A stretch of 64,000 nucleotides of DNA from Tritrichomonas musculus (taxonomy: Eukaryota > Parabasalia > Tritrichomonadida > Tritrichomonadidae). Location of the stretch: contig JAPFFF010000011.1 of assembly GCA_039105265.1 (NCBI GenBank), positions 2,728,001-2,792,000 on the forward strand, in the 5' to 3' direction. The translations under genes and the position numbers were made by a program. Positions 27,458 to 36,421 of this stretch are shown one piece after another (positions within the stretch are counted from its first letter, which is position 1; the number at the start of each line of letters is the position of its first letter). Under the pieces are notes generated by a model. That model worked only from the letters and a program-made list of their open reading frames with translations, ran no database searches and was not told the origin of the DNA.

Positions 27458-27934
27458 ATGAATGAAAACATTAATGAACTTAAAGTAATAAACGAAACCA
27501 TTAATGAATCAAAAGTGTTTAAATCAGTTGAAGAGTTCAATTTGTTCTATCAAAAGAATATCGAGCAAATGAAAGCACAAACGACTAACTATTTGAACAA
27601 GATTTATAAAATCATCACTAATGACGGCAATGAATACAGAATCACTAAACGTAATTGTACAGACGGTAAACGATGTGGTGGCGACATTTATTTGAAGAAA
27701 GTTGGGAACACAATCACTAAAACACTTGAAAACGACAACATCAAAGCTGATATATCACTAATGAAAGAATCATTAAATGAATTCACTGAACAAATCAATC
27801 AATTAAACAACAAAAATAAAATACTTGAAGAACATATCAATAAGCTTTCAAATGTTGTTGACCAACAATCAAAAGTCATTAATGAATACATTTTAAATGT
27901 TGTTGCTCCTGACAACCACCGAATGATTAAGTGA
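27458..27934 (+). CDS. Coiled-coil protein, unknown function
   Basis: 158 aa. A basic central part (YRITKRNCTDGKRCGGDIYL) is flanked by helices; the C-terminal 70 residues form a coiled coil (LNEFTEQINQLNNKNKILEE). It starts 37 bp after the amphipathic protein on the same strand, and its end overlaps the convergent 77-aa frame by 42 bp. No known family. Confidence 0.6.
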   Translation: MNENINELKVINETINESKVFKSVEEFNLFYQKNIEQMKAQTTNYLNKIYKIITNDGNEYRITKRNCTDGKRCGGDIYLKKVGNTITKTLENDNIKADISLMKESLNEFTEQINQLNNKNKILEEHINKLSNVVDQQSKVINEYILNVVAPDNHRMIK

Positions 27935-28126
27935 ATCATGATGATTTAATGATTTAGTCGTTTTTGGTGGAGGTTCATGAAATACATTACCTTTTTCATT
28001 ATAACATTTCACTGTCGGTGCTGAGTTTATTTTTGTTCTATTCTTTTGCATCGTTAACTGTAATCTATCAAAATAGTTTTTGTGTTTATCATCATGAACG
28101 GTTCTCATTTGATTAATAGCAGACAT
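27893..28126 (-). CDS. Hypothetical 77-aa protein
   Basis: 77 aa, basic and polar (FDRLQLTMQKNRTKINSAPT). It starts 14 bp from the divergent 75-aa gene and overlaps the end of the 158-aa gene, so the last ~14 residues may be shadow coding. Accepted mainly because otherwise the gap would be unusually empty for this compact element. Confidence 0.4.
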   Translation of the reverse strand: MSAINQMRTVHDDKHKNYFDRLQLTMQKNRTKINSAPTVKCYNEKGNVFHEPPPKTTKSLNHHDSLNHSVVVRSNNI

Positions 28127-28140
28127 TTAATTGTTATTAA

Positions 28141-28368
28141 ATGAGTGAACTAACAGAATACAAGAAAGAAATACCAGAATTAAAACGTATCAAACGAGGA
28201 TTGAAAGAAAAGTGTTATGATTACAAACAATGTCTCAACAATATCAAATCAGGAATGCTAGGCTCTGACGGTCTTGCCGTTCGTGAGTCTCTTATTGAAG
28301 ACATCAACAGCCTCAAAAATAAAGTTCATCAGCTTGAGAAAGAATTGAATGAATTGTCTAATAAATGA
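28141..28368 (+). CDS. Hypothetical 75-aa coiled-coil protein
   Basis: 75 aa, charged and helical throughout (SLKNKVHQLEKELNELSNK), starting MSELTEYKKEIPELKR. Its end overlaps the end of the convergent 68-aa gene by 11 bp. Unknown function; probably a small coiled-coil protein. Confidence 0.5.
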   Translation: MSELTEYKKEIPELKRIKRGLKEKCYDYKQCLNNIKSGMLGSDGLAVRESLIEDINSLKNKVHQLEKELNELSNK

Positions 28369-28564
28369 GCTCTTCAAGTTCAGCAATTAATTCAGCAGGT
28401 CCGTTGAATTTCTTTAGTTGTTCAATAAAGTGATTTATCTCTTTTAGTACTCCGTCAACAACATCATCATTATCGTAGAGGTATTTTAATGCAGGTCTCC
28501 AACCTTTTAGCTTTTTGTTGATTCTATTAATGAGGATGCTTAATTGTTCGGCTTGGTTTGACAT
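28358..28564 (-). CDS. Conserved 68-aa protein
   Basis: 68 aa, MSNQAEQLSILINRINKKLK..., helical (DGVLKEINHFIEQLKKFNGP). The gene and its upstream region are repeated almost exactly at 38120-38326, where the protein differs at only a few residues; conservation of the frame in both copies supports it being real. Function unknown. Confidence 0.65.
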   Translation of the reverse strand: MSNQAEQLSILINRINKKLKGWRPALKYLYDNDDVVDGVLKEINHFIEQLKKFNGPAELIAELEELIY

Positions 28565-28629
28565 TATAAATTGCTGATAAAAAAATAAAAAATTTTTGAA
28601 AGTTCGATTTTTCGTTGTTGTTATTTTTG
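28359..28629 (-). repeat. 271-bp direct repeat, copy 1
   Basis: Matches 38121-38391 in the same orientation with a handful of differences. It covers the 68-aa gene and its T-rich 5' flank and ends within TTATTTTTG, immediately before the structured-RNA candidate in this copy. Confidence 0.85.
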
Positions 28630-28631
28630 TT

Positions 28632-28690
28632 CATTAGTCGTGTTGACGGTGGGCTTTAGCCCGACGGAAACCGACTGATATATACTACTA
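28632..28690 (+). ncRNA. Candidate structured RNA, copy 1
   Basis: A GC-rich island in AT-rich DNA, matching 60210-60281. It can form P1 (28633-28640 with 28672-28679), P2 (GTTG at 28642-28645 with CGAC at 28662-28665) and P3 (GGC at 28652-28654 with GCC at 28659-28661). Between P2 and P1 is the conserved single-stranded GGAAAC; TATATACTACTA follows P1 in both copies. P1 pairs 28634-28678 (T-A) and 28635-28677 (T.G) become C-G and G-C in the other copy, so pairing is kept while sequence changes. The preceding bases (28621-28629, TTATTTTTG) resemble the start-proximal motif. It could be a leader structure, a ribozyme or a DNA cruciform; the class is not recognised. Confidence 0.45.
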
Positions 28691-28731
28691 AACAAGTTCA
28701 AAGATGTAAATTCAAAGATGTAAATTCAAAA

Positions 28732-30480
28732 GTGGCAACCGTCAACTTTAAACTTTATCTGACCTCCCAAATCAACACCCTATCTCTCTCACCGTATTAT
28801 ACTAGTGCACAAGCTGATGAGAAGTTTGTTGATGAGGATGAATTGGCTTATGAATTAGATAAGTATGAAACGAAAACAGTCGCTGAAGGTAAATATGCTT
28901 TGAAAAGTGAATGTGATAATAATCTTGGTGAATATCGAAAGAAAAACGATTTGACATATTCTGCAAAATATATTCCATTAACAGTTGAATATAAAGATGA
29001 AATCATTGATTCCGGTGATATAGAAGCTAAACAAACCGCTCATATTGAATTCTGTGAAGGTAGTAAATTGGTTGGTAAGATGCTTTCACAAGCTAATTTA
29101 CCTGAAGTAATTCAAGATATTGATATCATATTCAAAACCGATGAAATCAATAAGAGCATTGATTCCGTTGATTATCCAGGTAATTATAATTGGCACATAA
29201 TGTATCTCAGTAGAGAACCAGATGTCGTGATTGCTTGGGATGATATCAATGGAATTCTTTACGGTGTGCATTCTGGAATTCCCGCTATTGGTTCTGTAAT
29301 CATTGACTCTGCATTTAAAGTTATTCCTGAAGATAAACTATTACTTCATAAAGATTTAAATGAATATATTCTCAAAAATAGTGAGTTGCAATTGAACCCA
29401 AAGGAACAATTACCAGAAGAAGTCATACAGAAAATGATGGATAATGATGATAAACCATTATCAGCTAAAGCATCAATGTGTTTAACAAATATTATGGCTA
29501 ATGAAGCTCTTCAGGTATCTTTGGATTCTTGTGATGAACGATGTGTTTTAAAAGAAGGTGATTCAACTATTACAGGTACATTGTCAATATTAAATGCGAA
29601 TACTACAGATTCAACATTTACAAATTCATTAATATTTGGTAGAAGTTCAACTGAAAATGAAGCTGCAACATTAAGCTTTTTCGATAATTCAGGAGCTTTA
29701 GGAGTTGTTGGTAATGAAAATCTTATAAACTGGAATACAACAAATACAACTTTTTATAATAATATTGTATTATTTTATAGTAAATTAGAAATAGGAAGTA
29801 AAGAACCTAATGGATTACTTGTTTATCAAGAAAATCCAAATTTATGTGAATCAAATATAGTTCTTGGTCTTAATTCAGCAAAATGTGCAAAAATACAATA
29901 TTATAATCAAGGTAATTCAGCTTATTATAGAATATTATTTGATAATTCAAATATATTTTCTTATGAAGTTTCTACAACAGGAAGAAGTACAATAATTGGT
30001 TCTAATTTACATGTTAATGGTAAAATTACATCAAACGGTTCAAATACAATCACACATTACTCACCGATTGAATCAGCAATGAACTCTGTTAATGATTTCG
30101 TTATAGGTTCTCCAGTGTATATGACAGGTAAGGTTTACAAACATGTTGGTGATGAATGGAAACCATCAACAGCAGATGATACAATTGATTGTATTTGTAG
30201 TGTCAAGACATCAGGAACATGGAAAGAATATGTCGGTATATGTGTGAGAATTGATGAACAAAATAAATGTATCACATTCGCAAGTCATGGTGATTATCTT
30301 GTGAAAGTTAATGATTCATCATGTTATAGTGTTGGTGATGAGGTGTTTATCGATAATGAAGACAATAAGCTGAAAGTTCTTTCAGGAGAGACAGCAATAA
30401 CATCAAAAATAAAACGTATGACTGTTGGAATCATTACAAGTATCATTGATGAAAGAACATTAGCTGTATTCAAAGAGTAA
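28732..30480 (+). CDS. Partial fibre-like protein
   Basis: 582 aa by the open frame; the start is uncertain because it is not at an ATG. Fibre homology begins at about 28,790 with the PYYTSAQADEKFVDEDELAYELDKY module; the N-terminal part seen in the other two fibre genes is not present. Residues ~280-440 match the 828-aa protein closely and the C-terminal ~145 residues are the shared tip-like domain (HYSPIES to LAVFKE). The segment KNSELQLNPKEQLPEEVIQK matches the element I fibre better, so the gene looks mosaic. It lies just downstream of the structured-RNA candidate. Confidence 0.6.
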   Translation: MATVNFKLYLTSQINTLSLSPYYTSAQADEKFVDEDELAYELDKYETKTVAEGKYALKSECDNNLGEYRKKNDLTYSAKYIPLTVEYKDEIIDSGDIEAKQTAHIEFCEGSKLVGKMLSQANLPEVIQDIDIIFKTDEINKSIDSVDYPGNYNWHIMYLSREPDVVIAWDDINGILYGVHSGIPAIGSVIIDSAFKVIPEDKLLLHKDLNEYILKNSELQLNPKEQLPEEVIQKMMDNDDKPLSAKASMCLTNIMANEALQVSLDSCDERCVLKEGDSTITGTLSILNANTTDSTFTNSLIFGRSSTENEAATLSFFDNSGALGVVGNENLINWNTTNTTFYNNIVLFYSKLEIGSKEPNGLLVYQENPNLCESNIVLGLNSAKCAKIQYYNQGNSAYYRILFDNSNIFSYEVSTTGRSTIIGSNLHVNGKITSNGSNTITHYSPIESAMNSVNDFVIGSPVYMTGKVYKHVGDEWKPSTADDTIDCICSVKTSGTWKEYVGICVRIDEQNKCITFASHGDYLVKVNDSSCYSVGDEVFIDNEDNKLKVLSGETAITSKIKRMTVGIITSIIDERTLAVFKE

Positions 30481-30515
30481 ATCAATTGATTGATTTTCAT
30501 TTTATTTTTATTCAT

Positions 30516-31289
30516 TTATGATTGAAATTGATTGAAGTATTCATCAATGAGTGTGTGTAATTGTTCCAGTCGTTCATTCTTTATTATAATGTTGCAACCA
30601 TTGATGGTGTAATCATTACGAGGGAAGTTGTTCTTGACAAGTTCTTTAATGTCTTCGTTCGGACTCATCGCTATCGGCAAATTATCTTTGAATATAAATC
30701 TTTCATTCTCATTATTATGAGTTGATACAGCTCTGAATGTTCGTTTGTTTCTTCTCACAAGATGAAGAATTGTGTTTTCAGCATCATTGGTTTCTTTCCA
30801 AATCAAATACTTGTAATTGTGTTCTTTGTTAGATGGTACGAGCCGTGGTTTCTTTTGTTGTATTTCTTCAACCAATTGTTGTCGTTCATGTTCAAAATGT
30901 GAATCAAGAAGCTTCATGATGTAAATTGAATAGCGAGGTGATGCATACATTGCAACATTATTTACAAGAAGACGATGAATATAAAATCCACGAAGATTAA
31001 TAGGTAAATTATCGCGTTTTTCATATATTTTGTCTAGTGCGGAATTTTCCGCAGTAGAACTTTTACCCATTTCATCAATGATTTCCTTTGTTGTTTTGCT
31101 TTCAAACCAATCATTTACTCTTTTCTTTGAATGACAAGCTGTAATAATTGATTGTACTTGATACATATCATCCTGTTTTGAATGAATGATTCTTAAATGT
31201 TCATTGTATTGAATGTATTCATAATCATTATTGATTGGTTGAGTTGTGGCGTTTGTGTTTGTGGCTGCGTTTGTTGTGTTGCTGCTCAT
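30516..31289 (-). CDS. KilA-N domain protein
   Basis: 257 aa. The KilA-N-like domain (about residues 25-128) shows SKKRVNDWFESKTTKEIIDE and YIHRLLVNNVAMYASPRYSI; the second domain begins at about 150 (YLIWKETNDAENTILHLVRR). Clear homologue of the element I protein at 9435-10202 along the whole length, including the end (PIAMSPNEDIK). Predicted DNA-binding regulator. It converges on the partial fibre gene and starts 92 bp beyond the right-arm polymerase stop. ATTTTTTATC precedes the start. Confidence 0.8.
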   Translation of the reverse strand: MSSNTTNAATNTNATTQPINNDYEYIQYNEHLRIIHSKQDDMYQVQSIITACHSKKRVNDWFESKTTKEIIDEMGKSSTAENSALDKIYEKRDNLPINLRGFYIHRLLVNNVAMYASPRYSIYIMKLLDSHFEHERQQLVEEIQQKKPRLVPSNKEHNYKYLIWKETNDAENTILHLVRRNKRTFRAVSTHNNENERFIFKDNLPIAMSPNEDIKELVKNNFPRNDYTINGCNIIIKNERLEQLHTLIDEYFNQFQS

Positions 31290-31302
31290 TGTTTGAATTG
31301 AT

Positions 31303-31312
31303 GATAAAAAAT
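31303..31312 (-). promoter_or_regulatory. ATTTTTTATC start-proximal motif
   Basis: ATTTTTTATC on the minus strand, 13 nt before the KilA-N ATG; same motif as before the element I KilA-N gene. Confidence 0.45.
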
Positions 31313-31351
31313 TGATTTAAAAATAAAACAACAAAAATAAATTGATTTTCA

Positions 31352-31371
31352 AGAGGCATTTTTCTGCTTCT
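31352..31371 (-). terminator. Hairpin after the right-arm polymerase
   Basis: AGAGGCA (31352-31358) and TGCTTCT (31365-31371) form a 7-bp stem with one wobble pair and a 6-nt loop, about 10 nt beyond the polymerase stop codon on the minus strand. It sits just outside the inner edge of the arm and is absent from the left side. Possible RNA 3'-end structure. Confidence 0.3.
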
Positions 31372-31381
31372 AGCATTTCAT

Positions 31382-34300
31382 TTAATGATTCTCAATGAAA
31401 TAATCCTTTGCAGTGAAACCATTGACATAAGGACAACAACAATGATTTGATAATACCAACATTTTTGAATGTGCTGCTGTTAAAGCATTTTTGATAACAG
31501 TTATTTTACTCATCAGTTGTGAATTTAATTGAAGGTTTATATTCTTTCCTTTCATTACTGATTGCTTATCAATGACATCTTTATAATCAGTTGATTTGAT
31601 GTTGTTCTTCTTCAATGATATACCTTTGAGCTTTAATGAAATTGTTTTGTCATCTGACCAAATCGTATAACACTTGGCACATAAAGCAACTTGATTTGCT
31701 CCAAACTTCTCAACACAACAACCGAGAATCTTTTTCTCATCATATACATCATTGATTGCAGGATTTGGCATAAAGCTATAAATGTGTTTATCATAAAATG
31801 ATTTGTCTTTGATGACGTAATCAAACAACTGGTCAATCGGTTTATTCATATCACCAGCGATTGACATGTAAAGGCTGTCTGTATCGACTGAGTTGAAATG
31901 AATTTTATTCATGTCAATGCATTTGTATAGAAAGTCATAAAGGAAAGTTAAATACCAATATTTCGCATTGTCTAATGTCCAGAATGATTCCTGAAGACAT
32001 GTAGTGCATTTGAATGAATGTGGTTGTGATTGTATCAAATAACAATCATTTGACAATTTACATCCATTGCGATAAGTATCGGATGCAATCAATTGAAAGG
32101 CTTTATTTTTATCAACAATTCTGACTTTATTGAAGTTCTCTGAATTCATACCGTCATATCCGTAAGATCCGTTCATACTAATCTTATAGAACTTTTCATT
32201 ACCGTGTGCCTTTCCCGACAATATATCTTGACGCTTCTTCATAAACTCACAAACAAATTGATTGAATCCGTCATGAGCCTCGTATAAACTCAAGCTCTTA
32301 ATGTCATCAACTATAAGTCCGTGGTCAATTAAAAACCATAAAAGGTAATTTGAGAACGTCATAAATGTACCGCATGTATCAAGAAGCATTGTCAGCTTTC
32401 TTGTTTCTTTATCGGCTGAATTCAGTTTATTGTCTTTCATGTATTTGTACATATAGCTTCCAATCGTTTGCTCATCATTCATTATATTGATATTTCTAAA
32501 CACAGGAGGGAAATTAATCAAATCATTGATTTTATTCTTTGGACATCTCAATTTGACTTCAGCTTTGAATATAAACTCAGGATTTGCATCAAATCGCTTC
32601 TTTGATTGAATGATATTCATTGCAGTATTAAGAACCTTTTCATTCTTGTTTCCTTGTTCATCATAAACATCAAATCGTTTTATAAATGAACCAGGCATGT
32701 ACATGATTCCTCCGTGATAAGGATTGAATGAATGTTTTACTGAACTGAATGATGAAGGATACAATGAATTGAAATCAATACCAGCAACGTGTGAGACTAT
32801 GTTTGAAGTGTCATAGCTAATGATTCTGTCATTAACGGCATCATATTTGAGTTTATTGATTAATGTTTGACCTCTGATGTTCACTCGATGAAGTACATTT
32901 GATAATCCTCCCGTTATGTTCTCTCTCAAATTGTAGTATTCTTTTTCATCAGTTATGAGTGTTGGCAGGTGATGGAGCTTGCAGAATTTCTTCAATTGTA
33001 TTTTGGTTCTTGTTATCTTATCATCATCACGTTGTCTCAAACGATTACATTCAGCACAAGCAAGTAAACAGTTATCAATCTGATGTCCTTTGTTGTTATC
33101 TATTCGGTCAAGAGTTGGTTTGTTGGTATGAGTAAAGTGTTCACCACACAAATGACATTTACCTGTTTCATTTGATTCATACAATTTCATGAATGCATCA
33201 AAATCTTTTTCACTAACACATTTTGATATATCGCGTTGATTTTGATTCATCTTGTTGTGTTTTTCATCTTGCTTTCGATAGTTATCACATTTATTTAACC
33301 ACCATTTCATTGTTGGTTTAAATGTATTTGATTTATTGATGATTTCATAATCATTCTTCGGGTTGAAATCTTTGTAAGCAAGAGCATATTTGATACATGA
33401 AGCATTCTTTGATAACGAAAGATTGCTAATCAAATCAACTTTATATTCAGCATTCATTTGAATAAGGTTGTCAATAGGATTAATCATCATTTCAACATCA
33501 TTGTCATTGTATGACAACAAATAATCCCAACGAGTTGCAAACCTCTTTGAATCAATCAAATACTCTTCATAATCAGCTTTTGTTAATGGATTCTTTTGAT
33601 TGAGATAACTGTAGAAGTCTTCATATTTGAACGGTTCACTCTTTGATAGCACTTCATTATAATTTTCATTGTTGATTGCTTCATAAGGAAAGACACCTTT
33701 CGAACTGTTAGATATACCACCAAAATCGATTCCAAATTGTTTGAGTGTTCCTCCAGCAACAAATGCTTGTGCGTCAATGAATCGTAATCGAATAGGATAC
33801 TTTGATGATTTCAATATGAATTGTTTCAATGATGTAGCTGTTCCAATCATTCCGCTATCGATAGACCAATGATTTTTAATCAATTGCTCCTTGAATAAGT
33901 TTGAATCAAATCGTGATGAATTAAAACCGAATACTGTTATTGTTTTCAATGATGAATCTATTTTATTGAGTTCTTCTTCCGATTTATCTTTAATAAAGCT
34001 CTTCAAATGATTCAATTTATCAACATACACATCACAGCCAACAACAAATAACCAGTCAATCCATTTGGCAATGAATTCATTTGTTCGTATGTCAAAGTTC
34101 TTTGTTATCAAACCTTTATCAAGTTTCACACATGATGAAACACTCAAAGGAATCAATCGAGAATTGATAACTGATTTATCACTGACTTTCTTTTCAATCT
34201 TTTGCTCCATTGTTTCAAAATCATAAGTGATATAATGAATTGTTGGCTTCCATTCAAGTTCATATGAAAGACAATACAAATAAACAGGATTGTTTAAAAT

Positions 34301-35941
34301 GTGTGGACAATATGGTAAAGCTTCTCGTGAAGGTATGAAATCCTTTTTGAATTTGCCTCCTAGCTTCTCACATTTATCTACATGTCTGTTGAATCTATCC
34401 ATATGTTCATGACCTTTGTGAATGTATGAACCACAATGAGGACAAATATGAATATTTGTTAATGCTTCAGCATTGATGATGTACATTATGTGAATTATCT
34501 TATCCTTTGAATACAAGAGAGCTGAAAACGTTTTGTTTGATTCGTCTGTGTTATGCCATTGTTCTTGAATATCATAAATATGTTTCTCTTTGTCATATTC
34601 ATAAATGTTGACATTGATGTTATGATTCTTCGCTGATTCTTTCATTTCTTCAATCGTGATACCTTTGAACGAGTTGATTAATTGATTTGCTTCTTTTGTA
34701 GGTTTAGTTGAATAAGTTATTCCGTGGTCTTCACATAATATTTTCTTTGCTGCTTTGGTTCTGTTAGCTGTATTATATTTTGTTTTCTTTTCATCTTTGT
34801 TTTGATTTGTTAGTTCAGGAAACAAACAACAAGCAAGGAAACGATACCAACACAAACAATCATCAACGTTATCAATAATGATATATTTATTTTTGCCAAA
34901 CAATTCTGAAACTTCATCAATCTTTCCTGTTATCTTAACAACTCGTGAGATTGTAAACGAAACAGACCAAACGATACATAATTTGATGTTTGAAGCCGTG
35001 GTTTCATATTCATGAATTTTTGATTCAACATACAGTTTAATTTTATCAATATCTTTACTCTCTCTGACAATTATTGGAATTGATGATTTATAGTTTTTCC
35101 AATTAATATCACTTGCTTCATACGTGTACCTTTCGTTTTCATTCTTTGGTGGTATCTCAAATATGCCTGTCAATTGAAAATATATTTTGAACGGTTTCAC
35201 TTCTTGTTTAAATACTGTTTCAGTCAAATATTCATTAATGTCTTCAATTGATGATACACCGTTTTTGTAATATATTTTGATTGGTTCTTTGCTGTCTTCA
35301 TCTAATCGTTCAACCTTTTCACTATCATTTGGGAACTGATCAATAAAATGACTGCAAGCTTCTACTGCTTCATCAAAGTTCTCAGGTTCATTGATTATGA
35401 AATATGAGTCATGTTTTGAATGAACACCTTTATAGCCAAACTTTTTGAGATATTCAATTAATTCAGCATTTTCATTGTTAAATCGAATGTCTTCATATCG
35501 TTGAGGCTGTTTGTTTGTCTTTGGTGGTAATGGTCTCAATAATACATTTTCAGATTTAATTAATTGAAGAGCTTTGTTGAGTGCATCATGAGCTATTTTA
35601 ATGTTGTCCTCGATTTGTTTTTGTTTTTGTTGTTGTTCATCATTTTGTTCTTCTTCTTCAAATTGTTCCTCTTCCTCCTCTTCTTCTTGTTCTTCTGCTT
35701 CTTTCTTCATTCTATTGACGAAAGCTAATATTGATATGTCATTGATTCTATCACCTTCATGTTCTCTAAAACCGAATGAAGTTAGATAGTTTTCTAAGAT
35801 TGACTTGAAATGTTTAACATCATAGTCAGAAGGTTTAGATGTTGATAAGCGAGGTTTTAATTGAAGTTCATTATTGATATACCTGATTTGTTCAATAACA
35901 AATGATTTGGTATCTTTTTGATAGTAATAACGAGAACTCAT
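31382..35941 (-). CDS. Protein-primed family B DNA polymerase, right-arm copy
   Basis: 1519 aa, nearly identical to the left-arm protein, with all the same blocks: N-terminal domain, acidic run, Cys/His site, YDFET, HNH-like CHLCGEHF ... CAECNRLR, DFNSLYPS, KISMNGSYG and DTDS. The two differ noticeably after DDCLCWYRFLACCL (this copy has ELTNQNKDEKKTKYNTANRT) and just before the HNH-like part. Both frames are fully open, so both copies look functional, or were until recently. Element II would thus carry two replicases. Confidence 0.93.
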   Translation of the reverse strand: MSSRYYYQKDTKSFVIEQIRYINNELQLKPRLSTSKPSDYDVKHFKSILENYLTSFGFREHEGDRINDISILAFVNRMKKEAEEQEEEEEEEQFEEEEQNDEQQQKQKQIEDNIKIAHDALNKALQLIKSENVLLRPLPPKTNKQPQRYEDIRFNNENAELIEYLKKFGYKGVHSKHDSYFIINEPENFDEAVEACSHFIDQFPNDSEKVERLDEDSKEPIKIYYKNGVSSIEDINEYLTETVFKQEVKPFKIYFQLTGIFEIPPKNENERYTYEASDINWKNYKSSIPIIVRESKDIDKIKLYVESKIHEYETTASNIKLCIVWSVSFTISRVVKITGKIDEVSELFGKNKYIIIDNVDDCLCWYRFLACCLFPELTNQNKDEKKTKYNTANRTKAAKKILCEDHGITYSTKPTKEANQLINSFKGITIEEMKESAKNHNINVNIYEYDKEKHIYDIQEQWHNTDESNKTFSALLYSKDKIIHIMYIINAEALTNIHICPHCGSYIHKGHEHMDRFNRHVDKCEKLGGKFKKDFIPSREALPYCPHILNNPVYLYCLSYELEWKPTIHYITYDFETMEQKIEKKVSDKSVINSRLIPLSVSSCVKLDKGLITKNFDIRTNEFIAKWIDWLFVVGCDVYVDKLNHLKSFIKDKSEEELNKIDSSLKTITVFGFNSSRFDSNLFKEQLIKNHWSIDSGMIGTATSLKQFILKSSKYPIRLRFIDAQAFVAGGTLKQFGIDFGGISNSSKGVFPYEAINNENYNEVLSKSEPFKYEDFYSYLNQKNPLTKADYEEYLIDSKRFATRWDYLLSYNDNDVEMMINPIDNLIQMNAEYKVDLISNLSLSKNASCIKYALAYKDFNPKNDYEIINKSNTFKPTMKWWLNKCDNYRKQDEKHNKMNQNQRDISKCVSEKDFDAFMKLYESNETGKCHLCGEHFTHTNKPTLDRIDNNKGHQIDNCLLACAECNRLRQRDDDKITRTKIQLKKFCKLHHLPTLITDEKEYYNLRENITGGLSNVLHRVNIRGQTLINKLKYDAVNDRIISYDTSNIVSHVAGIDFNSLYPSSFSSVKHSFNPYHGGIMYMPGSFIKRFDVYDEQGNKNEKVLNTAMNIIQSKKRFDANPEFIFKAEVKLRCPKNKINDLINFPPVFRNINIMNDEQTIGSYMYKYMKDNKLNSADKETRKLTMLLDTCGTFMTFSNYLLWFLIDHGLIVDDIKSLSLYEAHDGFNQFVCEFMKKRQDILSGKAHGNEKFYKISMNGSYGYDGMNSENFNKVRIVDKNKAFQLIASDTYRNGCKLSNDCYLIQSQPHSFKCTTCLQESFWTLDNAKYWYLTFLYDFLYKCIDMNKIHFNSVDTDSLYMSIAGDMNKPIDQLFDYVIKDKSFYDKHIYSFMPNPAINDVYDEKKILGCCVEKFGANQVALCAKCYTIWSDDKTISLKLKGISLKKNNIKSTDYKDVIDKQSVMKGKNINLQLNSQLMSKITVIKNALTAAHSKMLVLSNHCCCPYVNGFTAKDYFIENH

Positions 35942-36032
35942 TTATGATATAATTAAAAAATCAAATTATTTGAATTTTGAAAAAATGTTAAATCAAAAAA
36001 TAAATTTTTTTTGAGTTTTTTATTTCATTGAA

Positions 36033-36383
36033 ATGTCTGAGTTAAGAGAAATAATAAAACACATTGAAGAAATACATAAATTACTTTTGATATTAGAATC
36101 AAAACAAGAAGTAAGTGAAGAAGAAGAAACAAATGAAGAAGCAAATACAGAAGCAAACCATAAAAGAACGCGTTCAATATTCAATTCATCAAAGTTCTTG
36201 AACAAGGATGAACGTGAAAAAGTTATACAATTTTTGGATGATAAAGTAATGAATGATATAAATAAGTTGCCAGGACATAAAAGGTGTTCATATACACAAA
36301 ACTTATTGAAAGACAAATTGAAGTTAAATGTATCATCATATATGATTAATAGATTATTGGCATTTAAGAACAACAAAGAATAA
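36033..36383 (+). CDS. Conserved small protein with C-terminal helical domain (arm copy)
   Basis: 116 aa, differing from 11920-12270 by about one residue. It carries the SIFNSSKFLNKDEREKVIQF domain shared with the 181-aa protein of element I. Divergent from the right-arm polymerase. Confidence 0.75.
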   Translation: MSELREIIKHIEEIHKLLLILESKQEVSEEEETNEEANTEANHKRTRSIFNSSKFLNKDEREKVIQFLDDKVMNDINKLPGHKRCSYTQNLLKDKLKLNVSSYMINRLLAFKNNKE

Positions 36384-36404
36384 AAATATCATTTAATTAA
36401 TTTG

Positions 36405-36414
36405 TTTATTTTTG
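36405..36414 (+). promoter_or_regulatory. TTTATTTTTG start-proximal motif
   Basis: TTTATTTTTG ending 7 nt before the ATG of the 81-aa gene. Confidence 0.5.
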
Positions 36415-36421
36415 GTTTAAA

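Noticed and set aside
28632-28690. Hammerhead or HDV-type ribozyme assignment for the structured segment
   Set aside because: GGAAAC is present, but the hammerhead CTGATGA core is absent on both strands and the HDV double pseudoknot cannot be formed as far as I can see. Left unclassified.
35601-35789. Cysteine/serine-rich short frame opposite the right-arm polymerase
   Set aside because: Antisense of the E/Q-rich run; an equivalent frame appears opposite the left-arm copy for the same reason.
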